Shown here one piece after another: positions 17,080-26,962 of a stretch of 41,102 nt of DNA (its first letter is position 1; the number at the start of each line of letters is the position of its first letter). The stretch covers positions 1 through 41,102 of the forward strand of contig JAKISI010000031.1 in NCBI GenBank assembly GCA_021648685.1, written 5' to 3'. Both the position numbers and the translations under genes were made by a program. The notes under the pieces were generated by a model. That model was not told the DNA's origin, did no database searches, and saw only the letters and a list, made by a program, of their open reading frames with translations. The stretch is from Candidatus Polarisedimenticolaceae bacterium. Its GTDB lineage: Bacteria; Pseudomonadota; Gammaproteobacteria; Chromatiales; Chromatiaceae.

Positions 17080-18951
17080 TTATCCCTCCAGCTGCTCCCA
17101 TCGTGTGTAGGCGCTGCTGAGTTGCTCTTCCACTTTAGCCATCTGTTCATTGATGGCCGTCACTTCGGTGTGGTCGCGCTTGTAGAAATCGGGGTCGGCC
17201 ATTTTAGCCTGAATGGCTGCCAGTTCAGCATCCAGCTTTTCGATCTGTTTTGGGAGTTCATCCAGCTCGCGTTGATCTTTGTAGCTGAGTTTTTTTGCCA
17301 CGTTTTTGGGTTTGGCAGCCTCGGTTTTTTCGGCTTTTGTTGTTGCCGGTGTTGCCGCTGCACGTTGGCGCAGCCAGTCATCATAGCCACCGATATATTC
17401 GTTGACCCGCCCTTCGCCCTCAAAGACCAGGCTGCTGGTGACGACGTTGTTGAGAAAGGCGCGGTCATGGCTGACCAGCAGCAGGGTGCCTTTGTAACCC
17501 AGCAGCAGCTCCTCCAGCAGATCCAGTGTCTCGGCGTCCAGATCATTGGTGGGCTCATCCATCACCAGTACGTTGCAGGGCTTGGTGAAGAGTTTGGCCA
17601 GCAGCAGCCGGTTGCGTTCGCCACCGGAGAGGGCGCGCACCGGGGTGCGGATACGCTCCGGGGTGAAGAGAAAATCCTGCAGATAGCTGATGATATGTTT
17701 TTCTCTGCCATCGATGGTAACTTTATCGCTGCCGCCGCCGACATTGTCCTGCACTGATTTGTCGTCATCCAGCGCGCTGCGCAGCTGGTCAAAATAGGCC
17801 ACCTCGACCTTGGTACCCATCTTGATGGTTCCGGAAGTGGGTTGCAGCTTGCCCAGCAGCAGGCCAAGCAGGGTGCTTTTGCCAGAGCCGTTGGGGCCGA
17901 TGATGCCAATCTTGTCGCCACGCATAATGGTGGTGGAGAACCCTTTGATGATCGGGTCACCATCCCAGGCGTAGTCTACATTCTCTACCTCGACTACCAG
18001 TTTGCCGGATCGCTCGCCACTCTGAACCCCCATCTTGACCTGGCCGGTGCGCTCACGCCGTTGGCGGTACTCCTCCCGCATCGCCTTCAGAGCGCGCACG
18101 CGACCCTCGTTGCGGGTGCGCCGGGCCTTGATGCCCTGGCGTATCCAGACCTCCTCCTGTGCCAGCTTTTTGTCGAAGCGGGCGTTCTCCTTCTCCTGTG
18201 CGTTCAGCATCTCCTCCTTGCGGCGCAGGAAGTTGTCGAAGTCCCCTGGCCAGTCGGTCAGCTGGCCACGATCCAGCTCCAGGATGCGGGTGGCCAGGTG
18301 GCGCAGGAAGGTACGGTCATGGGTGATGAACAGCAGGCTGCCACGATAGCTGAGCAGAAACTCCTCCAGCCATTCGATGGAGGCAATGTCCAGATGGTTG
18401 GTGGGTTCATCCAGCAGCAGCAGGTCGGGTTCCAGCACCAGTGCCTGTGCCAGCAGCACACGGCGTTTCAGCCCGCCGGAGAGGGCGGAAAATTCAATGT
18501 CCGCATCCAGGCTCAGGCGGGAGATGACCGACTCCACCCGCTGCTCCACCTGCCAGCCATCGGCGGCCTCCAGCTTCTGTTGCACTCGCGAGAGCTGCTC
18601 CAGCAGTGCCTCACTGCAATCGTTGCAGAGCTGTGTGCTGATCTGGTGGTACTCTTGCACCAGCTTCCCCACCTCGCCCAAACCACTGGCGATGACATCG
18701 AATACGGAGCCTTCGGTTCCTTCCGGCACCTCCTGGGTCAGACGCACGATGCAGGCTCCCTTCTCCACAACCATCTCGCCGTCATCCGGCTTCAGCTCAC
18801 GAGTGATGAGCTTCATCAGGGTCGATTTGCCTGCGCCATTGCGTCCCAGCAGGCAGATCCGTTCGCCACGGCCGATGCTCAGGTTGACGTTATCCAGCAG
18901 CAGCGGGCCGCCAAAGCTCAGCTGTAGATTGTGCAGGGTAAGAATAGGCAT
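17080..18951 (-). CDS. uup: ABC-F ATPase Uup
   Basis: Cytoplasmic ABC-F protein with two ATPase cassettes and no membrane domain; the family acts on ribosomes and Uup also affects transposon excision and DNA structure. 623 residues. Cassette 1: Walker A GRNGAGKST, signature LSGGLKRRVLLA, Walker B LLLDEPTNHLD. A basic linker (RQGIKARRTRNEGRVRALKA) precedes cassette 2: GPNGSGKST, signature LSGGERNRLLLA, VLVMDEPTNDLD. The final 80 residues (KKLSYKDQRELDELPKQIEK to SSAYTRWEQLEG) are the coiled-coil C-terminal domain that distinguishes Uup from other ABC-F proteins. The start at 18951 matches the family; an in-frame ATG at 19110 adds residues of no similarity. No strong ribosome site. It lies 86 bases upstream of clpB's start on the opposite side, reading away from it on the same strand. 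Confidence 0.95.
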   Translation of the reverse strand: MPILTLHNLQLSFGGPLLLDNVNLSIGRGERICLLGRNGAGKSTLMKLITRELKPDDGEMVVEKGACIVRLTQEVPEGTEGSVFDVIASGLGEVGKLVQEYHQISTQLCNDCSEALLEQLSRVQQKLEAADGWQVEQRVESVISRLSLDADIEFSALSGGLKRRVLLAQALVLEPDLLLLDEPTNHLDIASIEWLEEFLLSYRGSLLFITHDRTFLRHLATRILELDRGQLTDWPGDFDNFLRRKEEMLNAQEKENARFDKKLAQEEVWIRQGIKARRTRNEGRVRALKAMREEYRQRRERTGQVKMGVQSGERSGKLVVEVENVDYAWDGDPIIKGFSTTIMRGDKIGIIGPNGSGKSTLLGLLLGKLQPTSGTIKMGTKVEVAYFDQLRSALDDDKSVQDNVGGGSDKVTIDGREKHIISYLQDFLFTPERIRTPVRALSGGERNRLLLAKLFTKPCNVLVMDEPTNDLDAETLDLLEELLLGYKGTLLLVSHDRAFLNNVVTSSLVFEGEGRVNEYIGGYDDWLRQRAAATPATTKAEKTEAAKPKNVAKKLSYKDQRELDELPKQIEKLDAELAAIQAKMADPDFYKRDHTEVTAINEQMAKVEEQLSSAYTRWEQLEG

Positions 18952-19428
18952 AGGGCAATGTTGTGGGTTGTGGGTTAGAAGGGGAGCGATTGTAAACCAC
19001 TGGCCAGGGCGGCGTATCTCTGTTTGTGATTTTTTTGGGTGCCATTGCTTGTGCAGTGCACCAGAAGTAGGCGCTTGAGGCGAGATATTGATTCGTAGAG
19101 CGAATGACAACTTTGAGTGGTTCTTCTCCGGTCTTGTGAGTGAGTATTAAGCTGAAAGTACACGAAAGTTGGGGCAATTCATCTGCGTAATAAACATGAA
19201 GGAAAGGTCTTCATTGCAGCGCTTTTCTGTTTCTCGTGAGCTGAATGCACCACGGCTGTATGCATAGAGAAGTTGGGGGTTTTTCATGCGGCGCATCGAT
19301 CAATTCTCGAAGTTTTATAAGAAAATATGAAAAAATCGGTTTTTTGCAGGTTATTCAGTGAATAGCAGGCTTTATTATACTTTTCTTCGAGTTAAGAATG
19401 GAATGGTTTCTTATATTATATCATCGGG
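18952..19428. other. Intergenic region without a supported gene
   Basis: No coding frame with family similarity is visible. From about 19290 to 19430 the DNA is clearly richer in A+T than its surroundings and includes an AAAAAA-TCGG-TTTTTT hairpin near 19331. It adjoins the integrase relic, so it may be the remains of an inserted element. Confidence 0.5.
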
Positions 19429-19722
19429 TTAGATGGTTCTCGGGCGGGCACTAATTGGTTTGATACGCATTTTCTCAGCTCGCTGAGTCGATGGTCGTTT
19501 GGTGGGTGTAACCTCAGGCAGATATCTTTCCAGGGTTGTATCGATAGTTGTCGATTCAGAAGGCGAACGCTGGATATAGATGCTCCGGATCATCTTGTCC
19601 TCGGTACACCGAGGACAGTTTTCGGCATCACGCTTGGTGCGAAATGATTTGGATATGGCAGGTTAGCCTTTACGGCGGATGACAGCCTTCCAGGCTTTGG
19701 ATGGCGTTCTTGCGATAGCGGC
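19429..19722 (-). pseudogene. Relic of a tyrosine-type integrase (N-terminal part only)
   Basis: Reading the minus strand gives WKAVIRRKG, an in-frame stop at 19663-19665, then ISKSFRTKRDAEN, RCTEDKMIRSIYIQRSPSES and LERYLPEVTPTKRPSTQRAEKMR. This is the N-terminal arm and core-binding part of a common family of phage and island integrases, whose intact members read, for example, RTKRDAEDWARRTEDE. The start codon is gone, an internal stop is present, similarity ends near 19440, and the whole catalytic domain (Arg, His-x-x-Arg, Tyr) is missing. It lies about 95 bases beyond the 3' end of tRNA-Lys, which is the usual position of an integrase in a tRNA-targeting island. Identification is from the remembered family pattern, not from a search. 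Confidence 0.68.
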
Positions 19723-19817
19723 TCAGGTACACTCTCCAGGTGGCGGCTCAGTGTACCTATAGTGTACTTACGGAACAAATTAAGGGGATAGCGATTTTGC
19801 TAACTAGTTGATTTATA

Positions 19818-19893
19818 TGGTGGGTCGTGCAGGAATCGAACCTGCGACCAATGGATTAAAAATCCACTGCTCTACCGACTGAGCTAACGACCC
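19818..19893 (-). tRNA. tRNA-Lys (anticodon TTT)
   Basis: A 76-base cloverleaf with acceptor stem GGGTCGT/ACGACCC, D-arm GCTCAGTCGGTAGAGC, anticodon loop with TTT, T-arm GGTTCGATTCC and encoded CCA. It lies downstream of queC on the same strand and beside an integrase relic. A TATTAT -10 box with a GC-rich discriminator lies about 75 bases upstream of the 5' end. Confidence 0.97.
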
Positions 19894-20009
19894 GTGCTTT
19901 ATGCTGCCTGCTGTGGAGCGCTAGGGTTCCATGAACAATCAAGCATTTGAAGGTCGGCGATAATACAGCAACTCGCCACTTCTGAAAAGTCAAAACTAAG
20001 AAAAAGAGG

Positions 20010-20690
20010 CTATTTTCTATAGTGGGTTGGGTCTGCTACTCCAGCCTCTTGAAAACCCTGCATCCGAAAGCGACATGAGTCGCATACACCACAAGCTCTG
20101 CCCTCTTCATCACTCTGATAGCAAGAGACGGTCAACCCATAGTCCACCCCCAGCCGAATACCCTGTTGGATGATGGCTGCTTTGCTCAATGTGACCAATG
20201 GGGTGTGGATCTGAAAAGCACCGCCTTCTGCCCCGGCCTTGGTGCCCAGGTTGGCCGCTTTTTCAAAGGCATGGATAAAGGTTTCCCGACAATCGGGGTA
20301 GCCCGAATAGTCAACAGCGGTAACGCCAATAAAGAGCGCTCTGGCACCAATGACCTCTGCCCACCCCAGAGCAAGTGAGAGAAATATTGTATTCCGGGCA
20401 GGCACATAGGTGGCTGGTATACCCTCTTTTGGACTTTCTGGCACGGCTATTGTCTTGTCTGTCAGCGCGGAACCGCCCAGCTCATCCAGGCCAACATGGA
20501 TGGTTTTGTGTTCGGTTACACCAAAAGATTTTGCAATCTGACGGGCTGCTTTTAGCTCTATCCGATGACGCTGCCCATAATCTATGCTCAAGGCATAGCA
20601 TTCGTAGCCTTGCTCTTGGGCTATGGCCAGGGTTGTAGCGGAATCCAGCCCGCCTGAGATAAGAATCACAGCTTTGGGTTTTTTACTCAT
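20010..20690 (-). CDS. queC: 7-cyano-7-deazaguanine synthase QueC
   Basis: Converts 7-carboxy-7-deazaguanine to preQ0 using ATP and ammonia, in the queuosine tRNA-modification pathway. 226 residues, full length. The PP-loop is [13 protein letters not shown] at residues 10-22; [11 protein letters not shown] and the [18 protein letters not shown] motif follow; the zinc site is the cysteine set in [19 protein letters not shown] near residues 190-207. The start ATG overlaps the queE stop (ATGA), so the two are translationally coupled in an fpr-queE-queC operon. Confidence 0.97.
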   Translation of the reverse strand: MSKKPKAVILISGGLDSATTLAIAQEQGYECYALSIDYGQRHRIELKAARQIAKSFGVTEHKTIHVGLDELGGSALTDKTIAVPESPKEGIPATYVPARNTIFLSLALGWAEVIGARALFIGVTAVDYSGYPDCRETFIHAFEKAANLGTKAGAEGGAFQIHTPLVTLSKAAIIQQGIRLGVDYGLTVSCYQSDEEGRACGVCDSCRFRMQGFQEAGVADPTHYRK

Positions 20691-21325
20691 TTTCCCCTTT
20701 CATCTCCCCACAGCTGTTTGTGCAGTTGCAGTTGAAATCTTACTGGCAGTCGATCCCGCAAGATCCATTCAGCCAGTTCCGTGGCATCCTGGCGGTCGTG
20801 GCAGGGTGAAAACAGGACTTCACAGCGCTCAGCCAGCTGCCATTTTCCCAGCTGCTCTCTGGCCCAGATGTAGTCATCTTCATTGCAGATAACCAATTTG
20901 ATCTGGTCATTGGGCCGGAGCTGCTCAATGTTGTCATAACAGTTGCTTTCAGACTCACCTGAGCCGGGTGTCTTGAGGTCGATGACTCTTGCAACACGCG
21001 GGTCTACTGGTGAAATATCCAGCATTCCGCCAGTCTCCAGGGAGGTGTTGTAACCTGCATCGCATAGGAATTTCATGAGCGTCAGGCTATTATCCTGAGC
21101 CAATGGCTCGCCACCGGTAACGGTCACATAGCGGGGTTGAAACTGGGCTACTCTCTCAAGAATGGATGCGATGGGAGTCTCTTCACCTTGTTCATAGGCA
21201 AAACGGGTGTCGCAATAGTTGCATCGCAAGGGGCAGCCCGCAAGCCGAATAAATACTGTGGGTATGCCTATGGTGCGGGACTCGCCCTGCAGTGAGAAGA
21301 AGATCTCGGTAATGCTAAGTGTCAA
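20687..21325 (-). CDS. queE: 7-carboxy-7-deazaguanine synthase QueE (radical SAM)
   Basis: Radical-SAM enzyme that rearranges 6-carboxy-tetrahydropterin to 7-carboxy-7-deazaguanine. 212 residues. The iron-sulfur motif is CPLRCNYC (Cys-x3-Cys-x2-Cys) near residue 31; [20 protein letters not shown] at the start and TVTGGEPL near residue 70 are typical. The start is TTG at 21325, with GGAG eight bases upstream; no ATG or GTG fits the family N-terminus. It lies 12 bases after fpr and overlaps queC by four bases. A ferredoxin-NADP reductase in the same operon is a plausible electron source. Confidence 0.95.
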   Translation of the reverse strand: MTLSITEIFFSLQGESRTIGIPTVFIRLAGCPLRCNYCDTRFAYEQGEETPIASILERVAQFQPRYVTVTGGEPLAQDNSLTLMKFLCDAGYNTSLETGGMLDISPVDPRVARVIDLKTPGSGESESNCYDNIEQLRPNDQIKLVICNEDDYIWAREQLGKWQLAERCEVLFSPCHDRQDATELAEWILRDRLPVRFQLQLHKQLWGDERGK

Positions 21326-21337
21326 GATTGTGCTCCG

Positions 21338-22162
21338 CTACCACCAGCGCTCTACATGCACCTCGCCAGGTTTTTTTCGGGTTTTTTCCCTAAACCCCTC
21401 TTTTGCCAGCATCTCCAGTGCAGTGTCAATCATGCCTGGGTTGCCGCATAAGAAAACATTGGTGTTTTCAGGTGTTGGTTTTGTACCCCACCTTTTAGCC
21501 ACTACGCCGCGCGCCCAGACATCCTGCAGATGCCCCGTCTCTCCTGCCCAGGGGATGGTCTCTTCGGAGGGGCGGCTGATGACGGGGATGTAATCAAAGT
21601 GATCTACAAGGCGGGCCAGCATGCTCAATTCAAGCCGGTAGCCAAGATCCCAGGAGTGCCTGGCACCATGAAGGATGGTGAACTTTCTGCGAGACTCTTT
21701 TTTAAGAAAGGTGCGAATGATGCTCATGTATGGGGCAAGGCCTGTGCCGGTCCCCATCAGGGCCAAGTTGACATGTTCTGGTGTATCATCCAGCGTAAAG
21801 GTGCCGCTGGTTTTCTTGCCCATGTGGATTCTATCACCCTCTTTGAGGGCAAACAGGCGAGGGGTCAAGCTGCCAGAGCGAATCAGAGTGATGTAAAACT
21901 CCAGGTAGCGCTTCTGTCTGGACGATGAGGCGATAGAGTATGCGCGCTTAATGAGCTTGTTTGGTGGAGGCGGTTTGATTTCAACCTCTGACATAGGGCT
22001 GGGAACGCGAGCTGCCTTGCCGGGTAGCCCCAGTACGACAAATTGCCCGGGTTTGTAGTCAGGCAGCTCCCACCCTTCCGGTTTGACACGTAAAATCATG
22101 GTCTCAGAATTAACAAAGACCGGGGCGCTTACAACGGCATTAAAATGTTTACTGGAAGTCAT
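21338..22162 (-). CDS. fpr: Ferredoxin/flavodoxin--NADP(+) reductase
   Basis: FAD enzyme that moves electrons between NADPH and ferredoxin or flavodoxin. 274 residues, close to bacterial FNR length. FAD-binding RAYSIASSS near residue 74; NADP-binding MGTGTGLAPY near residue 136; the C-terminal FLCGNPGMID and the terminal tryptophans (VERWW) that stack on the flavin in bacterial-type FNRs. Insert EIKPPPPNKLI near residue 62 is slightly unusual. Followed 12 bases later by queE, so probably co-transcribed with queE-queC. A ten-base G run lies 33 bases upstream of the start. Confidence 0.9.
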   Translation of the reverse strand: MTSSKHFNAVVSAPVFVNSETMILRVKPEGWELPDYKPGQFVVLGLPGKAARVPSPMSEVEIKPPPPNKLIKRAYSIASSSRQKRYLEFYITLIRSGSLTPRLFALKEGDRIHMGKKTSGTFTLDDTPEHVNLALMGTGTGLAPYMSIIRTFLKKESRRKFTILHGARHSWDLGYRLELSMLARLVDHFDYIPVISRPSEETIPWAGETGHLQDVWARGVVAKRWGTKPTPENTNVFLCGNPGMIDTALEMLAKEGFREKTRKKPGEVHVERWW

Positions 22163-22419
22163 TTAAATCCTAAATTCACGGGTGTTCTTCCTGCGGGGGG
22201 GGGGCGCAGTATTTATACTGCGTAACATTGCAATATTGACAGGTGAAGATACATTACAAAAACGGCCTATAGTATACAAGTAGTATACAAGGAATAAATA
22301 CCAACTCATTGCTCAGCCCAGGGTCTGCGGTTGATTGTGGCATATCTTTAAAACCATCAGCTTTTGCAGCATGGGTTGCATGCCTGCATTTGCGAGCAAG
22401 AAAATATTAACGCTAGCGC
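22163..22419. other. Intergenic region between fpr and tRNA-Val with a G10 tract and short repeats
   Basis: It holds a run of ten Gs (22195-22204), at once followed by the inverted repeat CGCAGTA-TTTA-TACTGCG (22205-22222), and a perfect 11-bp tandem duplication TAGTATACAAG (22270-22291). No gene is seen. The region must contain the fpr promoter on the minus strand. Confidence 0.6.
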
Positions 22420-22449
22420 TTGCAATATAGAGTGCAGAGCCGTTATTAT
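22420..22449 (+). promoter_or_regulatory. Probable promoter of tRNA-Val
   Basis: TTGCAA (22420-22425), 18 bases, TATTAT (22444-22449), then a GC-rich discriminator (GCGCCGCC) typical of stable-RNA promoters under stringent control. The tRNA starts 13 bases beyond. Confidence 0.65.
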
Positions 22450-22462
22450 GCGCCGCCTACGC

Positions 22463-22539
22463 AGGCGCGTAGCTCAGTTGGTTAGAGCACCACCTTGACA
22501 TGGTGGGGGTCGTTGGTTCGAATCCAATCGCGCCTACCA
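22463..22539 (+). tRNA. tRNA-Val (anticodon GAC)
   Basis: A 77-base cloverleaf: acceptor AGGCGCG/CGCGCCT, D-arm GCTCAGTTGGTTAGAGC, anticodon stem CCACC/GGTGG with loop TTGACAT, T-arm GTTGG-TTCGAAT-CCAAT, encoded CCA. It lies 125 bases before thrS. Confidence 0.97.
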
Positions 22540-22547
22540 ATTTAAAG

Positions 22548-22584
22548 AAAGCTGCATGTTGCATTGGCGACCTGCAGCTTTTTT
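22548..22584 (+). terminator. Hairpin and T run after tRNA-Val
   Basis: AAAGCTGCA / TGCAGCTTT with a 16-base loop, ending in six Ts. It probably ends the tRNA transcript; as it lies 80 bases before thrS it could also attenuate read-through into the translation operon. Confidence 0.7.
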
Positions 22585-22664
22585 ATATGTTTGATCCCAA
22601 AGGGCGATTGTTTGACCAAAACATATCATGTGGCCTCTCGTATGGGTCACCACTGGAGAATACC

Positions 22665-24575
22665 ATGCCTGTAATCACACTTCCTGATGGCTCTGAGCGG
22701 AGCTTTGATAGCCCGGTTACCGTGTACGATGTTGCTGCGGATATTGGCCCGGGTCTGGCCAAGGCGACTCTTGCGGGGCGGGTTGATAACGCGCTGGTTG
22801 ATGCCAGTTACCTTATTGAACAGGATGCCCGGCTTGCCATTATTACCGCCAAAGATGAAGCAGGCATCGAGATCATCCGCCACTCTACGGCGCATCTGCT
22901 CGCGCAAGCGGTCAAGCAGCTCTTCCCCCAGGCGCAAGTTACCATCGGCCCAATGGTTGAAGAGGGTTTCTACTATGATTTCTCCTTTGAACGCCCCTTT
23001 ACCCCGGATGACCTGAAGGCCATTGATGCCAGGATGAGGGAGCTGGTCAAGGCGAATATCCTGATAGAGCGTTCAACCATGGGGCGTGATGAGGCTATAA
23101 CCTATTTTCGTGGCATTGGTGAAGAGTACAAGGCCGAAATTATTGAAGATATTCCAGCGAATCAGACGCTCTCTCTCTATCGACAGGGTGACTTTACCGA
23201 TCTTTGTCGCGGGCCGCATGTACCCAGCACGGGGCATCTCAAGGCATTCAAGTTGATGAAGCTGGCGGGAGCCTATTGGCGCGGCAACTCTGATAATGAG
23301 ATGCTACAACGCATCTACGGTACCGCCTGGAAGGACAAAAAAGAGCTAAAGGCCTATCTGCATCGTCTGGAAGAGGCTGAGAAACGGGATCATCGCAAAA
23401 TAGGCAAGGCACTGGATCTCTTTCATATGCAGGAAGAGGCGCCCGGAATGGTCTTCTGGCATGATAAAGGGTGGAGCATCTACCTGGTTGTGCAGGAGTA
23501 CATCCGCAACAAGCTGCGCCTGAATGGCTATCAGGAGGTGCATACGCCCCAGGTGATTGATCGCACCCTATGGGAAAAGTCAGGGCACTGGGAGAAGTTT
23601 GGCGACATGATCTTCACGACACACTCTGAAAATCGTGATTACGCCATCAAACCAATGAACTGCCCGGCACATGTCCAGATCTACAATCATGGACTCAAAA
23701 GCCACCGTGACCTGCCGCTGCGTCTGGCAGAGTTTGGTTCCTGCCATCGCAATGAGCCGTCAGGCACTTTGCATGGGCTGATGCGGGTCAGAAATTTCGT
23801 GCAGGATGATGCGCATATCTTCTGTACCGAAGGGCAGATCGCCTCTGAGGTCTCTGATTTTATCGACCTGCTGTTTGAAGTCTACCGAGATTTTGGTTTT
23901 GACGATGTGCTGGTGATCCTCTCAACCCGCCCGGAAGAGCGAGTCGGCGATGATGCGGTCTGGGATAAAGCAGAAGATGCATTGGAAGCAGTGCTCAATA
24001 AAAAAGAGCTGGACTGGACGCTTCAACCGGGCGAGGGGGCATTCTATGGGCCAAAGATTGAGTTCTCTTTGAGAGACTGTCTGAACCGAGTCTGGCAGCT
24101 GGGCACGATTCAGTTGGATTTTTCAATGCCGGGACGCCTGGATGCGCACTATATCGCCGAGGACAACAGCAAGCAGGTGCCCGTTATGCTGCACAGAGCC
24201 ATACTTGGCTCTTTGGAACGATTTATCGGCATATTGATCGAGCATTATGCCGGGCTGCTGCCGACATGGCTGGCACCTAAACAGGTCGCGGTGCTCAATA
24301 TCACCGACCGACAGGCTGAATATGCGGAAAAAATCGCCAATAATCTGAATGAACAGGGTCTTAGGGCATATTCGGACTTGAGAAACGAGAAGATCGGCTA
24401 TAAAATCCGCCAGCATACTATTGAGCGCACCCCCTATCTGTTGGTAGTGGGTGATCGCGAAATGGAAGACGGTACTGTTGCTGTACGCACCCGCAAGGGT
24501 GAAAATCTGGGTGTAATGTCTGCCGAAGAGTTTACCCTGAAGGTGCAAAAAGAGGTGGCAGATCTCGTCAACTAA
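22665..24575 (+). CDS. thrS: Threonyl-tRNA synthetase
   Basis: Charges tRNA-Thr. 636 residues (E. coli 642). N-terminal TGS domain ([20 protein letters not shown]), editing domain with the [11 protein letters not shown] (HxxxH) site near residue 73 and the matching Cys-His pair further on, class II catalytic core with [12 protein letters not shown] (zinc-binding Cys) near residue 330, motif 2 [21 protein letters not shown], motif 3 and the C-terminal anticodon domain ([13 protein letters not shown]). The start at 22665 matches the family and has GGAG seven bases upstream; the frame is open back into tRNA-Val but that part is not coding. First gene of the infC-rpmI-rplT-pheS-pheT-ihfA cluster. 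Confidence 0.98.
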   Translation: MPVITLPDGSERSFDSPVTVYDVAADIGPGLAKATLAGRVDNALVDASYLIEQDARLAIITAKDEAGIEIIRHSTAHLLAQAVKQLFPQAQVTIGPMVEEGFYYDFSFERPFTPDDLKAIDARMRELVKANILIERSTMGRDEAITYFRGIGEEYKAEIIEDIPANQTLSLYRQGDFTDLCRGPHVPSTGHLKAFKLMKLAGAYWRGNSDNEMLQRIYGTAWKDKKELKAYLHRLEEAEKRDHRKIGKALDLFHMQEEAPGMVFWHDKGWSIYLVVQEYIRNKLRLNGYQEVHTPQVIDRTLWEKSGHWEKFGDMIFTTHSENRDYAIKPMNCPAHVQIYNHGLKSHRDLPLRLAEFGSCHRNEPSGTLHGLMRVRNFVQDDAHIFCTEGQIASEVSDFIDLLFEVYRDFGFDDVLVILSTRPEERVGDDAVWDKAEDALEAVLNKKELDWTLQPGEGAFYGPKIEFSLRDCLNRVWQLGTIQLDFSMPGRLDAHYIAEDNSKQVPVMLHRAILGSLERFIGILIEHYAGLLPTWLAPKQVAVLNITDRQAEYAEKIANNLNEQGLRAYSDLRNEKIGYKIRQHTIERTPYLLVVGDREMEDGTVAVRTRKGENLGVMSAEEFTLKVQKEVADLVN

Positions 24576-24657
24576 CCATATTTACAGGCCGGCAGAACGG
24601 CAGAAGCCCGGAAATCATCTGGCATCTGCAGCTTGGCAGGCCATTATTATTCTTTTT

Positions 24658-24673
24658 GGAGGAACCTGATATC
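24658..24673 (+). promoter_or_regulatory. infC ribosome binding site and AUC start codon
   Basis: GGAGGAA (24658-24664) is a very strong Shine-Dalgarno sequence; eight bases after GGAGG lies ATC (24671-24673), in frame with IF3. IF3 rejects non-standard start codons, so this arrangement allows it to repress its own translation. The only canonical in-frame start nearby, TTG at 24656, overlaps the ribosome site and cannot use it. Confidence 0.78.
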
Positions 24674-25189
24674 GCTGCGAAAAACAAGAATCGCCTGAAT
24701 AACGAAATTACGGCACCATCAGTACGATTGATTGGTGCGGATGGAGAACAGGTGGGGATTGTCTCTCTGGCGGAGGCGAAAGAGACGGCTAAAGAGGCTA
24801 GTCTGGATTTGGTTGAGATTGTGCCAAATGCAGAGCCGCCGGTCTGCCGGATCATGGATTTTGGCAAGTTTGTCTTCGAAGCAAAAAAGCAGAAGCAGCT
24901 GGCCAAGAAGAAGCAGAAACAGGTTCAGATAAAAGAAGTTAAATTCCGGCCAGGGACGGGCGAGGGGGATTATCAGGTAAAACTACGCAACCTGATACGT
25001 TTCCTAAACGATGGGGACAAGACCAAGGTAACCATGCGGTTCCGGGGTCGAGAGCACGCACACCGCGAGTTGGGCCTGGCGTTGCTACAACGTGTCGAAG
25101 CCGATTTGGCAGAGTATGGCACAGTAGAGCAGCAACCTCAGATGGAAGGCCGGCAGATGGTGATGGTGCTGAGTTCCAAGAAAAAATGA
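24671..25189 (+). CDS. infC: Translation initiation factor IF-3
   Basis: Binds the 30S subunit, checks the start codon-initiator tRNA pair and keeps subunits apart. 172 residues from the AUC start. N-domain: [20 protein letters not shown] and [23 protein letters not shown]; lysine-rich linker [24 protein letters not shown]-domain [46 protein letters not shown]. The start is the non-canonical ATC at 24671, chosen because of the GGAGG eight bases upstream and because homologues also begin about here with AUU or related codons. It lies 95 bases after thrS and 31 before rpmI, the classic order. Confidence 0.96.
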   Translation: MAAKNKNRLNNEITAPSVRLIGADGEQVGIVSLAEAKETAKEASLDLVEIVPNAEPPVCRIMDFGKFVFEAKKQKQLAKKKQKQVQIKEVKFRPGTGEGDYQVKLRNLIRFLNDGDKTKVTMRFRGREHAHRELGLALLQRVEADLAEYGTVEQQPQMEGRQMVMVLSSKKK

Positions 25190-25220
25190 TCTTCAATTAA
25201 CCGAATGCGGAGTATATGAA

Positions 25221-25418
25221 ATGCCAAAGATCAAAACCAACCGTGGTGCTGCCAAGCGTTTTAAGCGCACAGCATCGGGCGGCTTTAAGTGTAACCAATC
25301 ACATCGCCGCCATATCCTCACCAAGAAAAGCACCAAGCGCAAGCGTCATCTGCGTGCTCCAAGTTCGCTGCATGCAGCGGATGTAAGAAGCGCACGCCGT
25401 ATGCTGCCCTACTGCTAA
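25221..25418 (+). CDS. rpmI: 50S ribosomal protein L35
   Basis: 65 residues, standard length, with the typical start [20 protein letters not shown] and [15 protein letters not shown]. Very basic protein of the large subunit. Between infC and rplT, as is usual; in enteric bacteria L20 represses this operon by binding the rpmI leader, a control I could not confirm here by eye. Confidence 0.98.
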   Translation: MPKIKTNRGAAKRFKRTASGGFKCNQSHRRHILTKKSTKRKRHLRAPSSLHAADVRSARRMLPYC

Positions 25419-25438
25419 CTGACTGAGGAATATAGGTA

Positions 25439-25792
25439 ATGCCAAGAGTAAAACGTGGTGTGACAGCACGCGCCAGACACAAAAAAGTGCTCGCCGAGGC
25501 CAAAGGTTATTATGGTGCTCGCCGTAAAATATATCGTGTAGCCAAACAGGCCGTCATCAAAGCTGGGCAGTATGCCTACCGCGATCGCCGCCAGAAAAAA
25601 CGCCAGTTTCGTGCGTTGTGGATTGCACGTATCAACGCTGGTGCCCGTGTGAATGGAATTTCATACAGCCGCATGATTAATGGCTTGAATAAGGCCGGTG
25701 TTGCGATTGATCGTAAAATATTGGCTGACCTGGCTATCTTTGATAAACCCGCTTTTGCTGTTCTGGCAGAAAAGGCCAAAGCTAGCCTTTAA
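25439..25792 (+). CDS. rplT: 50S ribosomal protein L20
   Basis: 117 residues. [18 protein letters not shown] at the start, [20 protein letters not shown] and [24 protein letters not shown] are diagnostic. L20 is an assembly protein and, in enterics, the autorepressor of rpmI-rplT. It begins 20 bases after rpmI and is followed by two hairpins before pheS. Confidence 0.98.
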   Translation: MPRVKRGVTARARHKKVLAEAKGYYGARRKIYRVAKQAVIKAGQYAYRDRRQKKRQFRALWIARINAGARVNGISYSRMINGLNKAGVAIDRKILADLAIFDKPAFAVLAEKAKASL

Positions 25793-25797
25793 GCTAT

Positions 25798-26914
<1,117 letters not shown>

Positions 26915-26962
26915 CTTGGGTCTCTGGCGAACCGATGCCATAGACCTTATCAGGAATAACAG

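Noticed and set aside
17842..18927. A 361-codon plus-strand open frame opposite uup.
   Set aside because: It is the antisense shadow of a complete, well-conserved ABC-F gene; it has no recognisable domain and no ribosome site.
19590..19778. A 62-codon minus-strand open frame by tRNA-Lys as a small gene.
   Set aside because: The integrase-like residues are in a different frame of the same strand; this one has no family character or ribosome site.
22500..22664. An N-terminal extension of ThrS beginning inside tRNA-Val.
   Set aside because: It would translate the tRNA gene and its terminator; the family N-terminus and a GGAG site place the start at 22665.
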